NCBI GenBank assembly: GCA_014534425.1
Contig: JACVRN010000020.1
Location: forward strand, 1-61,144
Direction: 5' to 3'
Source: Pyrinomonadaceae bacterium
Lineage (GTDB): Bacteria > Acidobacteriota > Blastocatellia > Pyrinomonadales > Pyrinomonadaceae
DNA length: 61,144 bases
Shown here: positions 8,211 through 17,746 of the stretch, one piece after another
Position numbering within the stretch: the first letter of the stretch is position 1
Layout: every line of letters begins with the position of its first letter
Position numbers and translations under genes: made by a program
The notes under the pieces: model-generated
Seen by the model: the letters and a program-made list of their open reading frames with translations, nothing else
What the model was told of the DNA's origin: nothing
The model's database searches: none

Positions 8211-11200
8211 ATGAAAGAATGTCCAGCTTGCCGACGTTGTTTTCCTGATCACGTCAACCACTGCCCCAACGATGGCGACGCCACGACTCCCTCTATCGCG
8301 GGCGAGCCAATCCTGGACGGTCGCTATCAACTGGAAAAGCGGCTGGGACATGGCGGCATGGGCGTGGTCTTCAAGGCGCGCCACATCTTCCTTAAAACAG
8401 CGCACGCCATCAAAGTCATCCTGCCCGACCTTGTGGGCAACGACCCCATGCTCGTGACGCGCTTTCGGCAGGAAGCGCTCGCGGCGGCAGCCATACGCCA
8501 CCAGAACATCATAGCCGTGACGGACTTCGGCGTGGCGCGCGGCACCATGCCTTTTCTGGTGATGGAGTTCGTGCAGGGTAAATCGCTTCACGACATACTG
8601 GCGGCAGAAGGCGCGCTGCCTCCTACACGCGCGCTTGAGATGATGAACGCCATAGGCGCTGGCATCGCAGCCGCGCACCGGCAGAATATAGTCCACCGCG
8701 ATTTGAAGCCCCTGAACATAATGCTTCAGGACGGGCTGCCCGTTGCCGAAGCGGTCAAGATTCTGGACTTCGGGCTGGCGAAGATTAAGTCGGGCGAGCT
8801 TCTGGGTTCATTCGTGCAGGCTAAGACAAGCGGGCTGATGGGTTCGCCCTTTTACATGGCTCCCGAGCAGTGGTCTGACGAAGAGCCTGACGTGAGAGCG
8901 GACATCTATTCTCTGGGCGTGATTCTTTACCAGATGCTTGGCGGCGACGTGCCGTTTAAGGGCACGGGCATTCCTTCCATCATGAAGAAGCATTTGACGG
9001 CAGCGCCCGCGCCGCTCGCAACCCTCGGCGTCTCTGTGCCTCCCGCTATTGAGGCCGTAGTGCGTCACGCTCTTGAGAAGGACGCGGACAATCGCCCGCA
9101 GACTGTAGAGGCTTTCATAGGCGAGTTGCGCGATGCCGTCGCACAGACCTCCGCTTCACTGAATCGCACGCAGATGGCTGGCCCAGGCTATCAGTCGGAG
9201 ACACTCATCTCAGCACCGCCTCCGCCCTCCATCTCTATGAAGCCGCAGCCAGCGACGACGACCATGCGTATACGCACAGCGCCTCCGAAGTCGCGCGTCT
9301 CAATCAACAACATAGAGGTCGGAACGAGCGACGGGCACGGCCAGATGGTCATTACGGACATTCAGCCGGGCAAACATCTTGTGCGCGTGCGGCACGATGG
9401 CTACGCCGATTGGGAGAGCCAGATTGAGTGTCAGGGCGGGACGTGCGACGTAAGCGCGCAGTTACAGAGCTTGATGGCTACGAGCCTGCCGCAGATGGGC
9501 AGCGACCAGTACGCGGGCACCATCTCTGCTCCCAACATGGACTCGTCTCAACAGCAGAGCTTCGCTGCTATGGAGGCGCAACGCCTTCGCGCGCAGGCCG
9601 CGCAGCTTGAAGAGCAGGCCAAGCGCGAAGAGGCAGAGCGTCGTGAGCGCGAGCGCCGCGAGCAGGAAGAGCGCGACCGCCTGGCCCGCGAAGAGTTGCA
9701 GCGCGAAGAGGAAGCAAGACTCCGCGCGCAGGCAGAGGCCAGGGAGCGTGCCGAAGCCGAGGCGCGTCGCAAGGCGGAAGAGGAGCGCCTGCGCCTTGAA
9801 GCTGAAGCCGCGCGCCGCGCTGAAGAGGAGAGAAAGCGAGCCGAGGCCGAAGCTGCGCGTCGCGCAGAAGAACAGGCCGCGCGTCAGAAGGCAGAGGAAG
9901 AAGCACGTCTTCGCGCGGAAGAGGCAGAGGCCGCGCGCAAGCAGGCTGAGGCTGAAGCTGCGGCACGACGCGCAGCCGAAGAAGAGGCCGCGCGCCTTCG
10001 CGCCGAACACGAAGCCGCGCGCAAGCAGGCCGAAGCCGACCGTGCGCGCCGAGAGGAAGAGGACAGGCTCAGGGCCGAGGCGGAAGCAAAGCGCCGTGCA
10101 GAAGAAGAGCAGGCGCGAAAGCTCGCGGAAGAACAAGCACGCCTTCGTGCCGAAGAAGAGGCTCGTCGTCGCGCGGAAGAAGAACGGCAGCGCCAGGAGA
10201 GGGAGCAAAAAGAAAGAGAAGAGAGAGAGCGTGCGCTGGCTGCCGAAAGAGAGAGAATCGAGAGAGAGCGACGCGAGCTTGAGGAACAGCGTGCGCGTCT
10301 CGCTGCCACTTCGGTTGCGCCTCCGGTTGACCTCAGTCAGACGCAGCCGCAGCGACAGGGAATCACAACGGGGCCTGTGGACAGCATGTCGGGCGCGCAG
10401 TCGCAGCCGAACATGGGCTATCAGAGCCAGCCGCAGTTTCAAGCCTCCGGCGCGGGCTTCGCGGCAACGGAGCCTAAGAAGTCCGGCCTGCCCATAGGAC
10501 TCATAGCCGCAGTCCTCGGCGTAGTCCTGCTCGTAGGCGGCGGTGGCGGAGTCTATCTGTTGACAAGGAAGTCCGCTACGCCGACGACGCCGCCCGTCAA
10601 GCCGAATGATAAACCGGGCGAGAACAAGCCGCCCGACGCGAACGCTCCCATCAAGCCCGACCTTGTTTCTCTTCCGGGCGGCACTTTCACCGTGGGACGC
10701 TCTGACGGAGAGCCGCAGGAAGGCCCGCCGCACTCTGTCACGGTCGGAGCTTTCAGTATTGACCGCACGGAAGTCACCAATGCGGAGTACGCGCAGTTCG
10801 TCGAAGCTACCGGCCATGCGGTGCCCAGTCATTTCCGAAACGGCAAGCCCATTAGCGGGCAGGAGCAGTGGCCCGTGACGAACGTTTCGCTCGATGATGC
10901 GAAAGCGTTCGCCGAGTGGAGGTCTAAGCGAGACGGCGTGACCTATCGACTGCCCACGGAAGAGGAGTGGGAGTTTGCCGCGCGTGACGGCGCGCAGGGT
11001 GGACTCTTCCCCTGGGGCAGTGATTGGGCCGATGGCAAAGCCAACGTCAACACGGCGTCATTGAAGCCTGTGGGCGGCTCGCCCGAAGATAAGACCAAAG
11101 CGGGCGTGATGGACATGATAGGCAATGCCTACGAGTGGACAACGTCGAAGGCTTCGTACTATCCGGGAAGCAAGGGACAGTTGGACGCCGAGTTTAAGGA

Positions 11201-11333
11201 CTGGATTATCATGCGCGGCGGGGCTTACATCACGAACACGAGCAAGAGGAAGGTTTCGGCGGCCTATAGAAACTGGATTCAAGCTAATACGCAGAATCCC
11301 GGCCTCGGCTTCCGCCTAGTCCGCTCGCAGTAA
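8211..11333 (+). CDS. Transmembrane Ser/Thr protein kinase with CPxC head, PEGA domain, coiled coil and FGE-sulfatase-like ectodomain
   Basis: 1040 aa. Order: Cys motif CPACRRCFPDHVNHC (1-22); Hanks-type kinase (about 35-300) with glycine loop LGHGGMGVVF, AIK lysine, IVHRDLKPLN, LDFGLAK and MAPEQW, so catalytically complete; PEGA domain (~350-420); a very long Glu/Arg/Ala coiled coil (~445-700); one TM helix (~757-784, LIAAVLGVVLLVGGGGG); and an extracytoplasmic FGE-sulfatase/SUMF1 domain (~813-1040) with PGGTFTVG, RLPTEEEWEFAAR, MIGNAYEWT, IMRGGAY and GFRLVR. The late Cys residues of true formylglycine-generating enzymes are absent, so the domain is probably a sensor or binder. It is the first gene of a block holding an FHA-ABC exporter, a plausible substrate. 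Confidence 0.92.
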   Translation: MKECPACRRCFPDHVNHCPNDGDATTPSIAGEPILDGRYQLEKRLGHGGMGVVFKARHIFLKTAHAIKVILPDLVGNDPMLVTRFRQEALAAAAIRHQNIIAVTDFGVARGTMPFLVMEFVQGKSLHDILAAEGALPPTRALEMMNAIGAGIAAAHRQNIVHRDLKPLNIMLQDGLPVAEAVKILDFGLAKIKSGELLGSFVQAKTSGLMGSPFYMAPEQWSDEEPDVRADIYSLGVILYQMLGGDVPFKGTGIPSIMKKHLTAAPAPLATLGVSVPPAIEAVVRHALEKDADNRPQTVEAFIGELRDAVAQTSASLNRTQMAGPGYQSETLISAPPPPSISMKPQPATTTMRIRTAPPKSRVSINNIEVGTSDGHGQMVITDIQPGKHLVRVRHDGYADWESQIECQGGTCDVSAQLQSLMATSLPQMGSDQYAGTISAPNMDSSQQQSFAAMEAQRLRAQAAQLEEQAKREEAERRERERREQEERDRLAREELQREEEARLRAQAEARERAEAEARRKAEEERLRLEAEAARRAEEERKRAEAEAARRAEEQAARQKAEEEARLRAEEAEAARKQAEAEAAARRAAEEEAARLRAEHEAARKQAEADRARREEEDRLRAEAEAKRRAEEEQARKLAEEQARLRAEEEARRRAEEERQRQEREQKEREERERALAAERERIERERRELEEQRARLAATSVAPPVDLSQTQPQRQGITTGPVDSMSGAQSQPNMGYQSQPQFQASGAGFAATEPKKSGLPIGLIAAVLGVVLLVGGGGGVYLLTRKSATPTTPPVKPNDKPGENKPPDANAPIKPDLVSLPGGTFTVGRSDGEPQEGPPHSVTVGAFSIDRTEVTNAEYAQFVEATGHAVPSHFRNGKPISGQEQWPVTNVSLDDAKAFAEWRSKRDGVTYRLPTEEEWEFAARDGAQGGLFPWGSDWADGKANVNTASLKPVGGSPEDKTKAGVMDMIGNAYEWTTSKASYYPGSKGQLDAEFKDWIIMRGGAYITNTSKRKVSAAYRNWIQANTQNPGLGFRLVRSQ

Positions 11334-11421
11334 GCTTATTTGTTTGTCAGACCGAAAAAAGAGTTCGCGCTCTGCCTTGAGTCATCGGACTCAAGATAAG
11401 AGTTGTATGGAAGGAATTGCG

Positions 11422-12696
11422 ATGAGACCCGATAGATTTAATCCTCCAATCTTCTGGATTAGAATGTTCGCAGCCTGCGCTGCGCTCATGCTTCTTTGCG
11501 TCGGCGCAAGCCTGGCGCAGGAAGCTGGCGGCGACCTTGGCGGCGGCGCGATTGTCTTCAGACCGCGCAACCCTGAAACCTCTAGCAAGCGCCGCACGAA
11601 TCCGAATCGTGGCAGAACGAATGCGGGCCGTGTCGGCGGCGGTCGCTCACCCGCGCGCCCCAACAATCCAGCCGCAGCCGCAGAGCTTGAAGAACAGTAC
11701 GAAGACCTGCTCGATGAAGGAAACGAAGCGCGCGACGACCGCAAGTATGCCCAGGCCGAAACCGCTTACAAGCAGGCGCAGCAGCTAAAGCCAAAGGATT
11801 GGCGCGCGGCCTACGGGCTTGGCAACATCTACACAGACCAGCAGCGATGGGAAGAGGCGGACATTGCCTATCGTCAGGCGATGAGCTTCAACGCTCTGAG
11901 CGCTGACACCTTCGTAGCCTTGAGCTACGTGCTGGTTCAGCCGCGCTCTGCGGGCAACGCCGCCAAGCGCCTGACCGAATCCGAACAGTTCGCGCGCCGC
12001 GCCATACAGCTTCAGCCGAATAACGCCATAGCTTACGACCGATTGGGCGAAGCGCTCGTAGCACGGGCGCTTTTGAACGCCGAGGCCGAAGCCTCTTACA
12101 GAAAGGCCGTTGAGCTTGACCCGCAGTTCGCAGTGGCCTACGTGCATCTGGCGCGCTTGATGAAGAAGACGAATCGGGCCAGCGACGCCGAGCAGAATTT
12201 CGTGCGCGCCGTCGGATTAGCCAAAGAGGCTCCGCAATTCGTGCTCATTGCCGAGGCCATGCAGTCCGAGCAGCTTTACATCGAATCGCAGCCCGTGCTC
12301 GCGCGTGCCCTACAGCTTGATCGTCGTAATCCGAGCGCGAACTTCCTGATGGCAAAGTTCTACATCTACATGCGACAGTTCGCGGACGCCGAAGGCTATT
12401 TGAAGACTACGATTGAGGTCAGCCCGCGCAGTTTCGCGCCCCATTACGTTTTAGGCTCGCTCTATTTGAGAATGGAGCGGCCAGAGGATGCCGAACGGGC
12501 TATCACGCGCGCGGCTGAAGTCGCTTCACCGAATGACCGCAGGCAACTGGCAGGCTCTTACGGCTTCGGCGGCATTGGCGACGCGTACATGAAGGCCGGA
12601 AGAAAAACGGATGCCGTGCGCGCCTACGAGCGCGCCATCTCACTCGATCCATCGAACACGGAGCTACAGAGCAAGCTGGCCGCCGCTAGAGGATAA
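11422..12696 (+). CDS. Secreted/periplasmic TPR-repeat protein
   Basis: About 424 aa from the ATG at 11422, chosen because GGAAGGA lies about 6 nt upstream at 11409-11415. A TTG at 11344 and an ATG at 11407 are alternatives. The N-terminus is a signal peptide (FAACAALMLLCVGASLAQ). After a basic, Asn/Arg-rich linker come about eight TPR units (residues ~100-415), such as AYGLGNIYTDQQRWEEADIA and AYDRLGEALVARALLNAEAE, with the usual G/A/Y/P positions. It probably works as a scaffold for envelope complexes. It follows the kinase by under 100 nt in the same direction and may belong to the same signalling block. No catalytic domain. Confidence 0.85.
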   Translation: MRPDRFNPPIFWIRMFAACAALMLLCVGASLAQEAGGDLGGGAIVFRPRNPETSSKRRTNPNRGRTNAGRVGGGRSPARPNNPAAAAELEEQYEDLLDEGNEARDDRKYAQAETAYKQAQQLKPKDWRAAYGLGNIYTDQQRWEEADIAYRQAMSFNALSADTFVALSYVLVQPRSAGNAAKRLTESEQFARRAIQLQPNNAIAYDRLGEALVARALLNAEAEASYRKAVELDPQFAVAYVHLARLMKKTNRASDAEQNFVRAVGLAKEAPQFVLIAEAMQSEQLYIESQPVLARALQLDRRNPSANFLMAKFYIYMRQFADAEGYLKTTIEVSPRSFAPHYVLGSLYLRMERPEDAERAITRAAEVASPNDRRQLAGSYGFGGIGDAYMKAGRKTDAVRAYERAISLDPSNTELQSKLAAARG

Positions 12697-12740
12697 GAAA
12701 GGCAAGTCAGAAGTAAGAATGCCGCAATGATGAACGAAAA

Positions 12741-12812
12741 AGAATTTAATCATTGCTTCATCGGTTCATTGAATCAATGAACCGATGAAGCAATGAATCA
12801 ATCTCTTTAATT
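12741..12812. repeat. Intergenic palindromic repeat, family A copy 3
   Basis: Foldback with arms TTCATCGGTTCATTG and CAATGAACCGATGAAG, nested inside a wider imperfect inverted repeat (GCCGCAATGATGAA near 12722 and TTCATCATTTCGGC near 12811). It lies between two co-directional genes. Confidence 0.8.
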
Positions 12813-12848
12813 CATCATTTCGGCGCTCTGCCTTCTGCATTATTTGTT

Positions 12849-14195
12849 ATGCAGCGTTGTCCTAAATGTAATCGCACCTATCAGGATGATTCGCAGAAGT
12901 TCTGCACGTTCGACGGCGGACGCCTGATGGTTGACACGGAAGCTCCGACGACGTTTGACCTGGGGCCTGCGCCGCAGACAGACCCTCTGGGCGCAACCGT
13001 CATGGGGCCAGCGCCCGACCTGAACAAGACGGTCGCGGGCACGCCTCCGCCTCTGACTTCCGAGATTCCGCCTCCGGCTCAGACAGGCCCCACGCCTCCG
13101 AGTGCCGCGCCGCCCTGGCAGGGCGCGCCTCAGCCCACGGCTCCGCAGCAACCGCCGCCGCCGCAAGCGCCGACCGGGCCGACGACTACTTCTCCGCTCG
13201 GAGCGCCGCCTGCGGGCGCGTCTCAATCGTCCGCGCCTCTGGCTTCTTCCGGCGGTCTGTCGCAGGCTCCTACGGCACCCGTGTCGCAGAGCGGCCCCGT
13301 AGCTACCGGCCCACAGCCGCCATCGGGCGCGCTCGGCGCGGGGCCTGCCGTTGCTGCTGCTGCTCCGCCAAAGAAGTCCAGCCGTGTGCTGATGCTGGTG
13401 GGCGGCCTGGCCGTGCTGCTCCTGCTGGTGATTGCGGGCGGCGTTGGCTTCTACTTTTTAGCCATGAGGCCGAAGGCCGAGACCGCTACCGCTAATAGCA
13501 GCAGCCCCACGTTGGAGAGAGAGACGAGCGCGACCAATACGAACTCAAATTCGAGCGCGAATGCGAATTCAAGCAACACGAATACGAGTGCTGCAACCAC
13601 TAGCCAGCCGCCCGTCACGCCTCCGCCCAATGCGACCAAGTTCGTAAACTCGCGCGATAAGGTGACGGGGAGTTTGGCCGAGCATTTCGTTGACTTCTCG
13701 CTCTACTATCCGAACGGCTGGGCGGTTGATACCAAGGCGGGAACCTCAGGCTCAAGCAATTTCTTCAAGGCCAATCGCATGTTGAGCGATGACACGGGCG
13801 ATTACTTGCTGGAGAGTTTGGCCGTCGGCTGGTATCAGAGCAACGGCACGATGCAGTTTGACCGTCCAATATTTCCGAATCGCGTAGAGTTCTTCAATAA
13901 CCTGTTCGCAAAGGATTATCCAAACTATCAGAAGGTCTCCGAAGGCGAGACCAAATTCAACGGCTTGGACGCCTATCAGTTCACCTTCAAGAGCCTTGTC
14001 AAAGGCACAGGCAAGGGCGACATAGACCTCTGGGGGCGCGTCATATTCTTGCCCGTCGGCAGCGAAGATGCCAAGAACGGCGTTGTCCTGCTGATGCTGG
14101 CCTCAAGCGCCGCCCCCGAAATCAAGAGCCTCGACGACGTAGGCGAAAAGGGAGAATTACCAACCATCTTGAAAACTTTCAGATTCGGTTCATAA
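12849..14195 (+). CDS. CPxC-headed membrane protein with Pro-rich linker and PsbP-like extracytoplasmic domain
   Basis: 448 aa. The N-terminus has Cys4, Cys7 and Cys19 (CPKCNRTYQDDSQKFCTFDG), a short zinc-ribbon-like head with the same spacing as the protein at 19155. Then comes a long Pro/Ala/Thr linker (~45-170), one TM helix (~178-205, VLMLVGGLAVLLLLVIAGGV), a Ser/Asn/Thr linker rich in NSSANANSSN-type repeats, and a C-terminal domain (~265-448) with FSLYYPNGWAV and EFFNNLFAKDYPNY resembling the PsbP/Mog1-type fold. The head should face the cytoplasm and the last domain the periplasm. It sits between the TPR protein and the FHA-ABC exporter. Exact role unknown. Confidence 0.8.
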   Translation: MQRCPKCNRTYQDDSQKFCTFDGGRLMVDTEAPTTFDLGPAPQTDPLGATVMGPAPDLNKTVAGTPPPLTSEIPPPAQTGPTPPSAAPPWQGAPQPTAPQQPPPPQAPTGPTTTSPLGAPPAGASQSSAPLASSGGLSQAPTAPVSQSGPVATGPQPPSGALGAGPAVAAAAPPKKSSRVLMLVGGLAVLLLLVIAGGVGFYFLAMRPKAETATANSSSPTLERETSATNTNSNSSANANSSNTNTSAATTSQPPVTPPPNATKFVNSRDKVTGSLAEHFVDFSLYYPNGWAVDTKAGTSGSSNFFKANRMLSDDTGDYLLESLAVGWYQSNGTMQFDRPIFPNRVEFFNNLFAKDYPNYQKVSEGETKFNGLDAYQFTFKSLVKGTGKGDIDLWGRVIFLPVGSEDAKNGVVLLMLASSAAPEIKSLDDVGEKGELPTILKTFRFGS

Positions 14196-14206
14196 CTACG
14201 GTAAAT

Positions 14207-14276
14207 AGTTTTCAGTTTTTAGTTAAAAGCAGGCTCGCCTTCTCGGCTTAAAACTGAAAACTAAAAACTGAAAACT
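14207..14276. repeat. Intergenic palindromic repeat, family C copy 1
   Basis: Foldback with arms AGTTTTCAGTTTTTAG and CTAAAAACTGAAAACT around a short GC-rich loop, just after the stop of the preceding gene. A second copy lies at 48842-48895. Confidence 0.75.
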
Positions 14277-14329
14277 GTTTCACTGCTTTTATCGCCTCAT
14301 CTTTATTGGAAACAGGGTAAGTAGAATCT

Positions 14330-17300
14330 ATGAAAATCGTTTTAGCACAGGAGCGCAACGGCCAGCCCGGCCCAGAGCGCACGTATGAACATCAGAGCGT
14401 GAAGGTCGGACGCGACCCTGCGGATTGCCACTTGGTCTTTGACCAGAGCGAATGGCCCATGGTCTCGCGCAAGCACGCGGAGTTTCGCGCCAAAGACAAT
14501 CGCTGTCTGATAGTCGATACTAATTCGAGCTTCGGCACGTTTCTGGACGGCCAGCGCGTGACAGAGCCTATGGAGGTTCGCACAGGCTCGCGCGTGCAGT
14601 TCGGCGCGGGCGGCCCCGTCATGCGAATCGTCTCGCTTGAGACGGGCGCAGCCCCTCAGCCCAAAGTTGACCTTGGCGATTTAGAGACGCGCCGCGACAT
14701 GGAGCCTGCTGTCTCTCAGCCCGTGGGCGCTCCGCCTGCTGCCGCGCCCAAGCCTTCTGCGCCGCCGCAGCAACAGCCGCAGCCTTCACCGCCCGTACAG
14801 CAACAGGCCGCGCCGCCTCAGCAGAAATCCGCTCCGGCAGCGCCGCCTTCTTCTACTCCTCCTCCTGCGCCTCCTTCGCAGCCCAAGCCTTCGCGCCCTG
14901 CGGGCGGCGCACCGTCTCAGCCCGCCGCGATTGAAGTCGTTAGCGCTTCCACGGGCCAGCTAAGACGCATACAACTCAGCAAGGACGTGACGCGCATGGG
15001 GCGCGACCCTGAAATGGAGGTGGCGATTGAGGCTTCGGCTGCGGTCGTCTCGCGTCGTCATGCCGAGATAAGAAAGCACGACGGCCAGTTCGTCCTGCAT
15101 GACCTCGGAAGCTTCAACGGCACGCTCATCAACGACCAGCGCATCACCACGCCCACGCCGCTTTATGACGGCGACCGCATACAGCTTGGAATGGGCGGCC
15201 CCATTCTCAGGTTCACAGACCCGGCGCATCCGGCTCCCGCCGGAATGTCGCAGGCGGGACAGCGCGCCTTAGGCCCTTCCGCTTCGCCCGTGCAGATGCC
15301 TCCCGTCTCTGGCCCCATTGCGGAGGTCGCGGGCATGCACACGATGGTCGTGCGGCCCGGCTCAGGCTCTTTGCAGCAGCCGCAGGCACCGCAGACCGGA
15401 GGCGCTCAGCCGCAGCTTCTAATGCAGCGCCCCTTCGACAAGCCCACGCTTTCGATAGGCCGCGCTCCCGACAATGACCTGCACCTGGACGGCCTGCAAA
15501 TCTCCAATCATCACGCGCGCCTGCACAATTCCGGCGGGCAGGTGGTGATAGAAGACGCAGGCTCTACCAACGGCGTCTACGTCAACGGCGTGCGTATCAC
15601 TGGCCGTCGCCCCGTAGAGAGCCGAGACATTGTTCAGATAGGCCCCTTCGTGCTTCAGGCAGACACGCAGCGCGGCGTGGCCGTCTTCGACACACGCTCC
15701 AAGACGCGCATTGACGTGATTGACATCACGAAGGAAGTGCAGAACCGCTCCGGCGGCGGAAAGATTAAGCTGCTGGATGACGTTGACCTGACGATTCAGC
15801 CTAACGAGTTCGTAGGACTGCTCGGCCCATCGGGCGCTGGCAAATCCACTCTCATGGATGCCTTGAATGGCATGCGCCCCGCGACGGCAGGGCATGTGCT
15901 CATCAACAACCTAGACCTTTACCAGCACCTCGATTCCATCAAGCAGTCCATAGGCTACGTGCCGCAGGACGACATCATTCACAGAGAATTGACCGTCTAC
16001 CGCACCCTTTATTACGTGGCGCGCTTGAGGCTCTCGCGCGACGTTTCCACGCAGGAGATTGACCAGATAGTCAACGAGGTCATGGATGTCACAGGGTTAT
16101 CAGAAAGAAGAGACGTGCCCGTCGGGCAACTCTCAGGCGGTCAAAGAAAGAGAGTCTCCATCGCCGTAGAGTTGATAACAAAGCCATCTGTTATCTTCCT
16201 CGACGAGCCGACTTCTGGATTAGACCCGGCGACGGAAGAGAAGATAATGAAGCTCTTCCGCCAGATAGCTGAAAGCGGGAGAACGGTAATCCTGACGACT
16301 CACGCGATGGAGAACGTCAAGCTCTTCGACAAGATAGTCGTCATGATGAGAGGCAAGCTGGTCTGGTACGGCCCGCCCAAAGAGGCTTTGCAACACGTCA
16401 AGGCCGACAGCTTCAAAGACCTCTACGACAAGCTTGAGGCACCGATTGAGGAGCGCGTCTCAAAGCTCGGCGTGCTGCCTCCGAATGCTACAAAGGAGCA
16501 GAAGGCTGCGTACAAGCGGCAGAAGGAGCAGATTTCCGAAGAGGTCGCGGAAGAGTGGAAGCGCCGCTTCATGCAGACGCCGCAGTACCAGCGCTTCGTA
16601 GCTCAGCCGCTTGGCGACCTGAAGAATCGCAGCACGCAGGCCGTGGCTCCACAAAAGCGCAGGCCGACCGTGACGGACGCGCTCAGGCAGTGGGGCACTC
16701 TTGCGCGCCGCTACATGGAAGTCCTGGGCCGCGACCGCTTCAACCTTCTGATTCTCTTCGGGCAGGCTCCGATTGTGGCCTTCCTGACTTATTTGGTGGT
16801 CAGTCACAACAGCCCGCGCGACTTCATCTACTTCGTTCTCTCGCTCGTGGCCGTGTGGTTCGGCACCTCCGTGGCTGCGCGCGAGATAATACGCGAGCGC
16901 GCCGTCTACAACCGCGAGCGAATGGTGAACCTCGGGTTGCTGCCTTACGTCGGCTCAAAGCTCTTCGTGCTTTCGATGATTGTAGGCGCACAGTGCATAC
17001 TGCTCTGGGGCACGCTGAAGCTCTTCGATATTGCCGGGCTGATGAAGATGCCAGGCTCTCCTACGTGGCTTTTCGGCCTGCCGCAACTCATCATAATGAT
17101 TATGACCGGCATCGTAGGCATCGCGCTCGGCCTCTTTGTCTCGGCCATAGTTAAAACGAGCGAGATGGCTACGAGCCTTGTGCCGCTCATATTGATTCCG
17201 CAGATTCTCTTCTCAGGCTTGGTCGGCGTACCCAAAGGACTCTCGAAAGCCGTGGGCGTTGTCATGCCCGCCACCTGGGCATTTGACGAGATGAAGCGCC

Positions 17301-17743
17301 TTTCCGGTCTGGACGTGCTGCGCGGCAAAGACGAAGGCGCGCAGGCCGCAGACAAGGATGAGGGGCGCGGACTCTACAAGCAGGTGGAGTACGAGAACGA
17401 CCAGAACATAGCCAAGGCCAAGCAGAAGATAGAGGATTACAAAAAGGACGCCGACGAAAGCTCCAAGGATTACCAGCGAAAGATGGACGATTACCAGAAG
17501 CAGTTCGCCTACGCGCAGGGCGACCCGAATAACAGGGCTTTCCCTGCGAAGCCAGCGCCGCCCGAACTGGCCGATCCTCCAAAGCCGGACGACCCCGTCA
17601 GAATTCCCGACGACCTCTCCGGCTACATAGACTTTCTGCACCCGTGGGGCAACGTGCTTATTAACCCTATAATGCTCCTGCTCATGTTCTTTGGACTGAT
17701 AGCCGGAACCGTTATAGTTCTTCGCACACAGGATATAGGTTAG
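14330..17743 (+). CDS. Triple-FHA ABC exporter (ABCG-type half transporter, Rv1747-like)
   Basis: 1137 aa. Three FHA domains at about residues 20-95, 215-300 and 370-440, each with the GR-D...S/N-H-A core and an N-G turn (SRKHAEF/NSSFGTF, SRRHAEI/GSFNGTL, SNHHARL/GSTNGVY). A Pro/Gln/Ala linker separates the first two. Then an ABC ATPase: Walker A GPSGAGKST (~500), signature LSGGQRKR (~601), Walker B VIFLDEPTSGLDP (~620) and the switch TTHAM (~656). An ABC2-type membrane domain follows (~805-985), interrupted by a charged ~110-aa insertion before a last TM (~1107-1130). FHA domains bind phosphothreonine, so control by the kinase at 8211 is plausible, as for mycobacterial Rv1747/PknF. Substrate unknown. 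Confidence 0.93.
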   Translation: MKIVLAQERNGQPGPERTYEHQSVKVGRDPADCHLVFDQSEWPMVSRKHAEFRAKDNRCLIVDTNSSFGTFLDGQRVTEPMEVRTGSRVQFGAGGPVMRIVSLETGAAPQPKVDLGDLETRRDMEPAVSQPVGAPPAAAPKPSAPPQQQPQPSPPVQQQAAPPQQKSAPAAPPSSTPPPAPPSQPKPSRPAGGAPSQPAAIEVVSASTGQLRRIQLSKDVTRMGRDPEMEVAIEASAAVVSRRHAEIRKHDGQFVLHDLGSFNGTLINDQRITTPTPLYDGDRIQLGMGGPILRFTDPAHPAPAGMSQAGQRALGPSASPVQMPPVSGPIAEVAGMHTMVVRPGSGSLQQPQAPQTGGAQPQLLMQRPFDKPTLSIGRAPDNDLHLDGLQISNHHARLHNSGGQVVIEDAGSTNGVYVNGVRITGRRPVESRDIVQIGPFVLQADTQRGVAVFDTRSKTRIDVIDITKEVQNRSGGGKIKLLDDVDLTIQPNEFVGLLGPSGAGKSTLMDALNGMRPATAGHVLINNLDLYQHLDSIKQSIGYVPQDDIIHRELTVYRTLYYVARLRLSRDVSTQEIDQIVNEVMDVTGLSERRDVPVGQLSGGQRKRVSIAVELITKPSVIFLDEPTSGLDPATEEKIMKLFRQIAESGRTVILTTHAMENVKLFDKIVVMMRGKLVWYGPPKEALQHVKADSFKDLYDKLEAPIEERVSKLGVLPPNATKEQKAAYKRQKEQISEEVAEEWKRRFMQTPQYQRFVAQPLGDLKNRSTQAVAPQKRRPTVTDALRQWGTLARRYMEVLGRDRFNLLILFGQAPIVAFLTYLVVSHNSPRDFIYFVLSLVAVWFGTSVAAREIIRERAVYNRERMVNLGLLPYVGSKLFVLSMIVGAQCILLWGTLKLFDIAGLMKMPGSPTWLFGLPQLIIMIMTGIVGIALGLFVSAIVKTSEMATSLVPLILIPQILFSGLVGVPKGLSKAVGVVMPATWAFDEMKRLSGLDVLRGKDEGAQAADKDEGRGLYKQVEYENDQNIAKAKQKIEDYKKDADESSKDYQRKMDDYQKQFAYAQGDPNNRAFPAKPAPPELADPPKPDDPVRIPDDLSGYIDFLHPWGNVLINPIMLLLMFFGLIAGTVIVLRTQDIG

Positions 17744-17746
17744 GCA

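Noticed and set aside
7972..8214. 80-codon frame upstream of the kinase
   Set aside because: No ribosome site and no similarity to known proteins; it overlaps the kinase start.
9462..10832. Long antisense frame opposite the kinase coiled coil
   Set aside because: It is Arg/Ser/Leu-rich low-complexity sequence, the mirror of a Glu/Arg/Ala coiled coil; the plus strand has clear domains.
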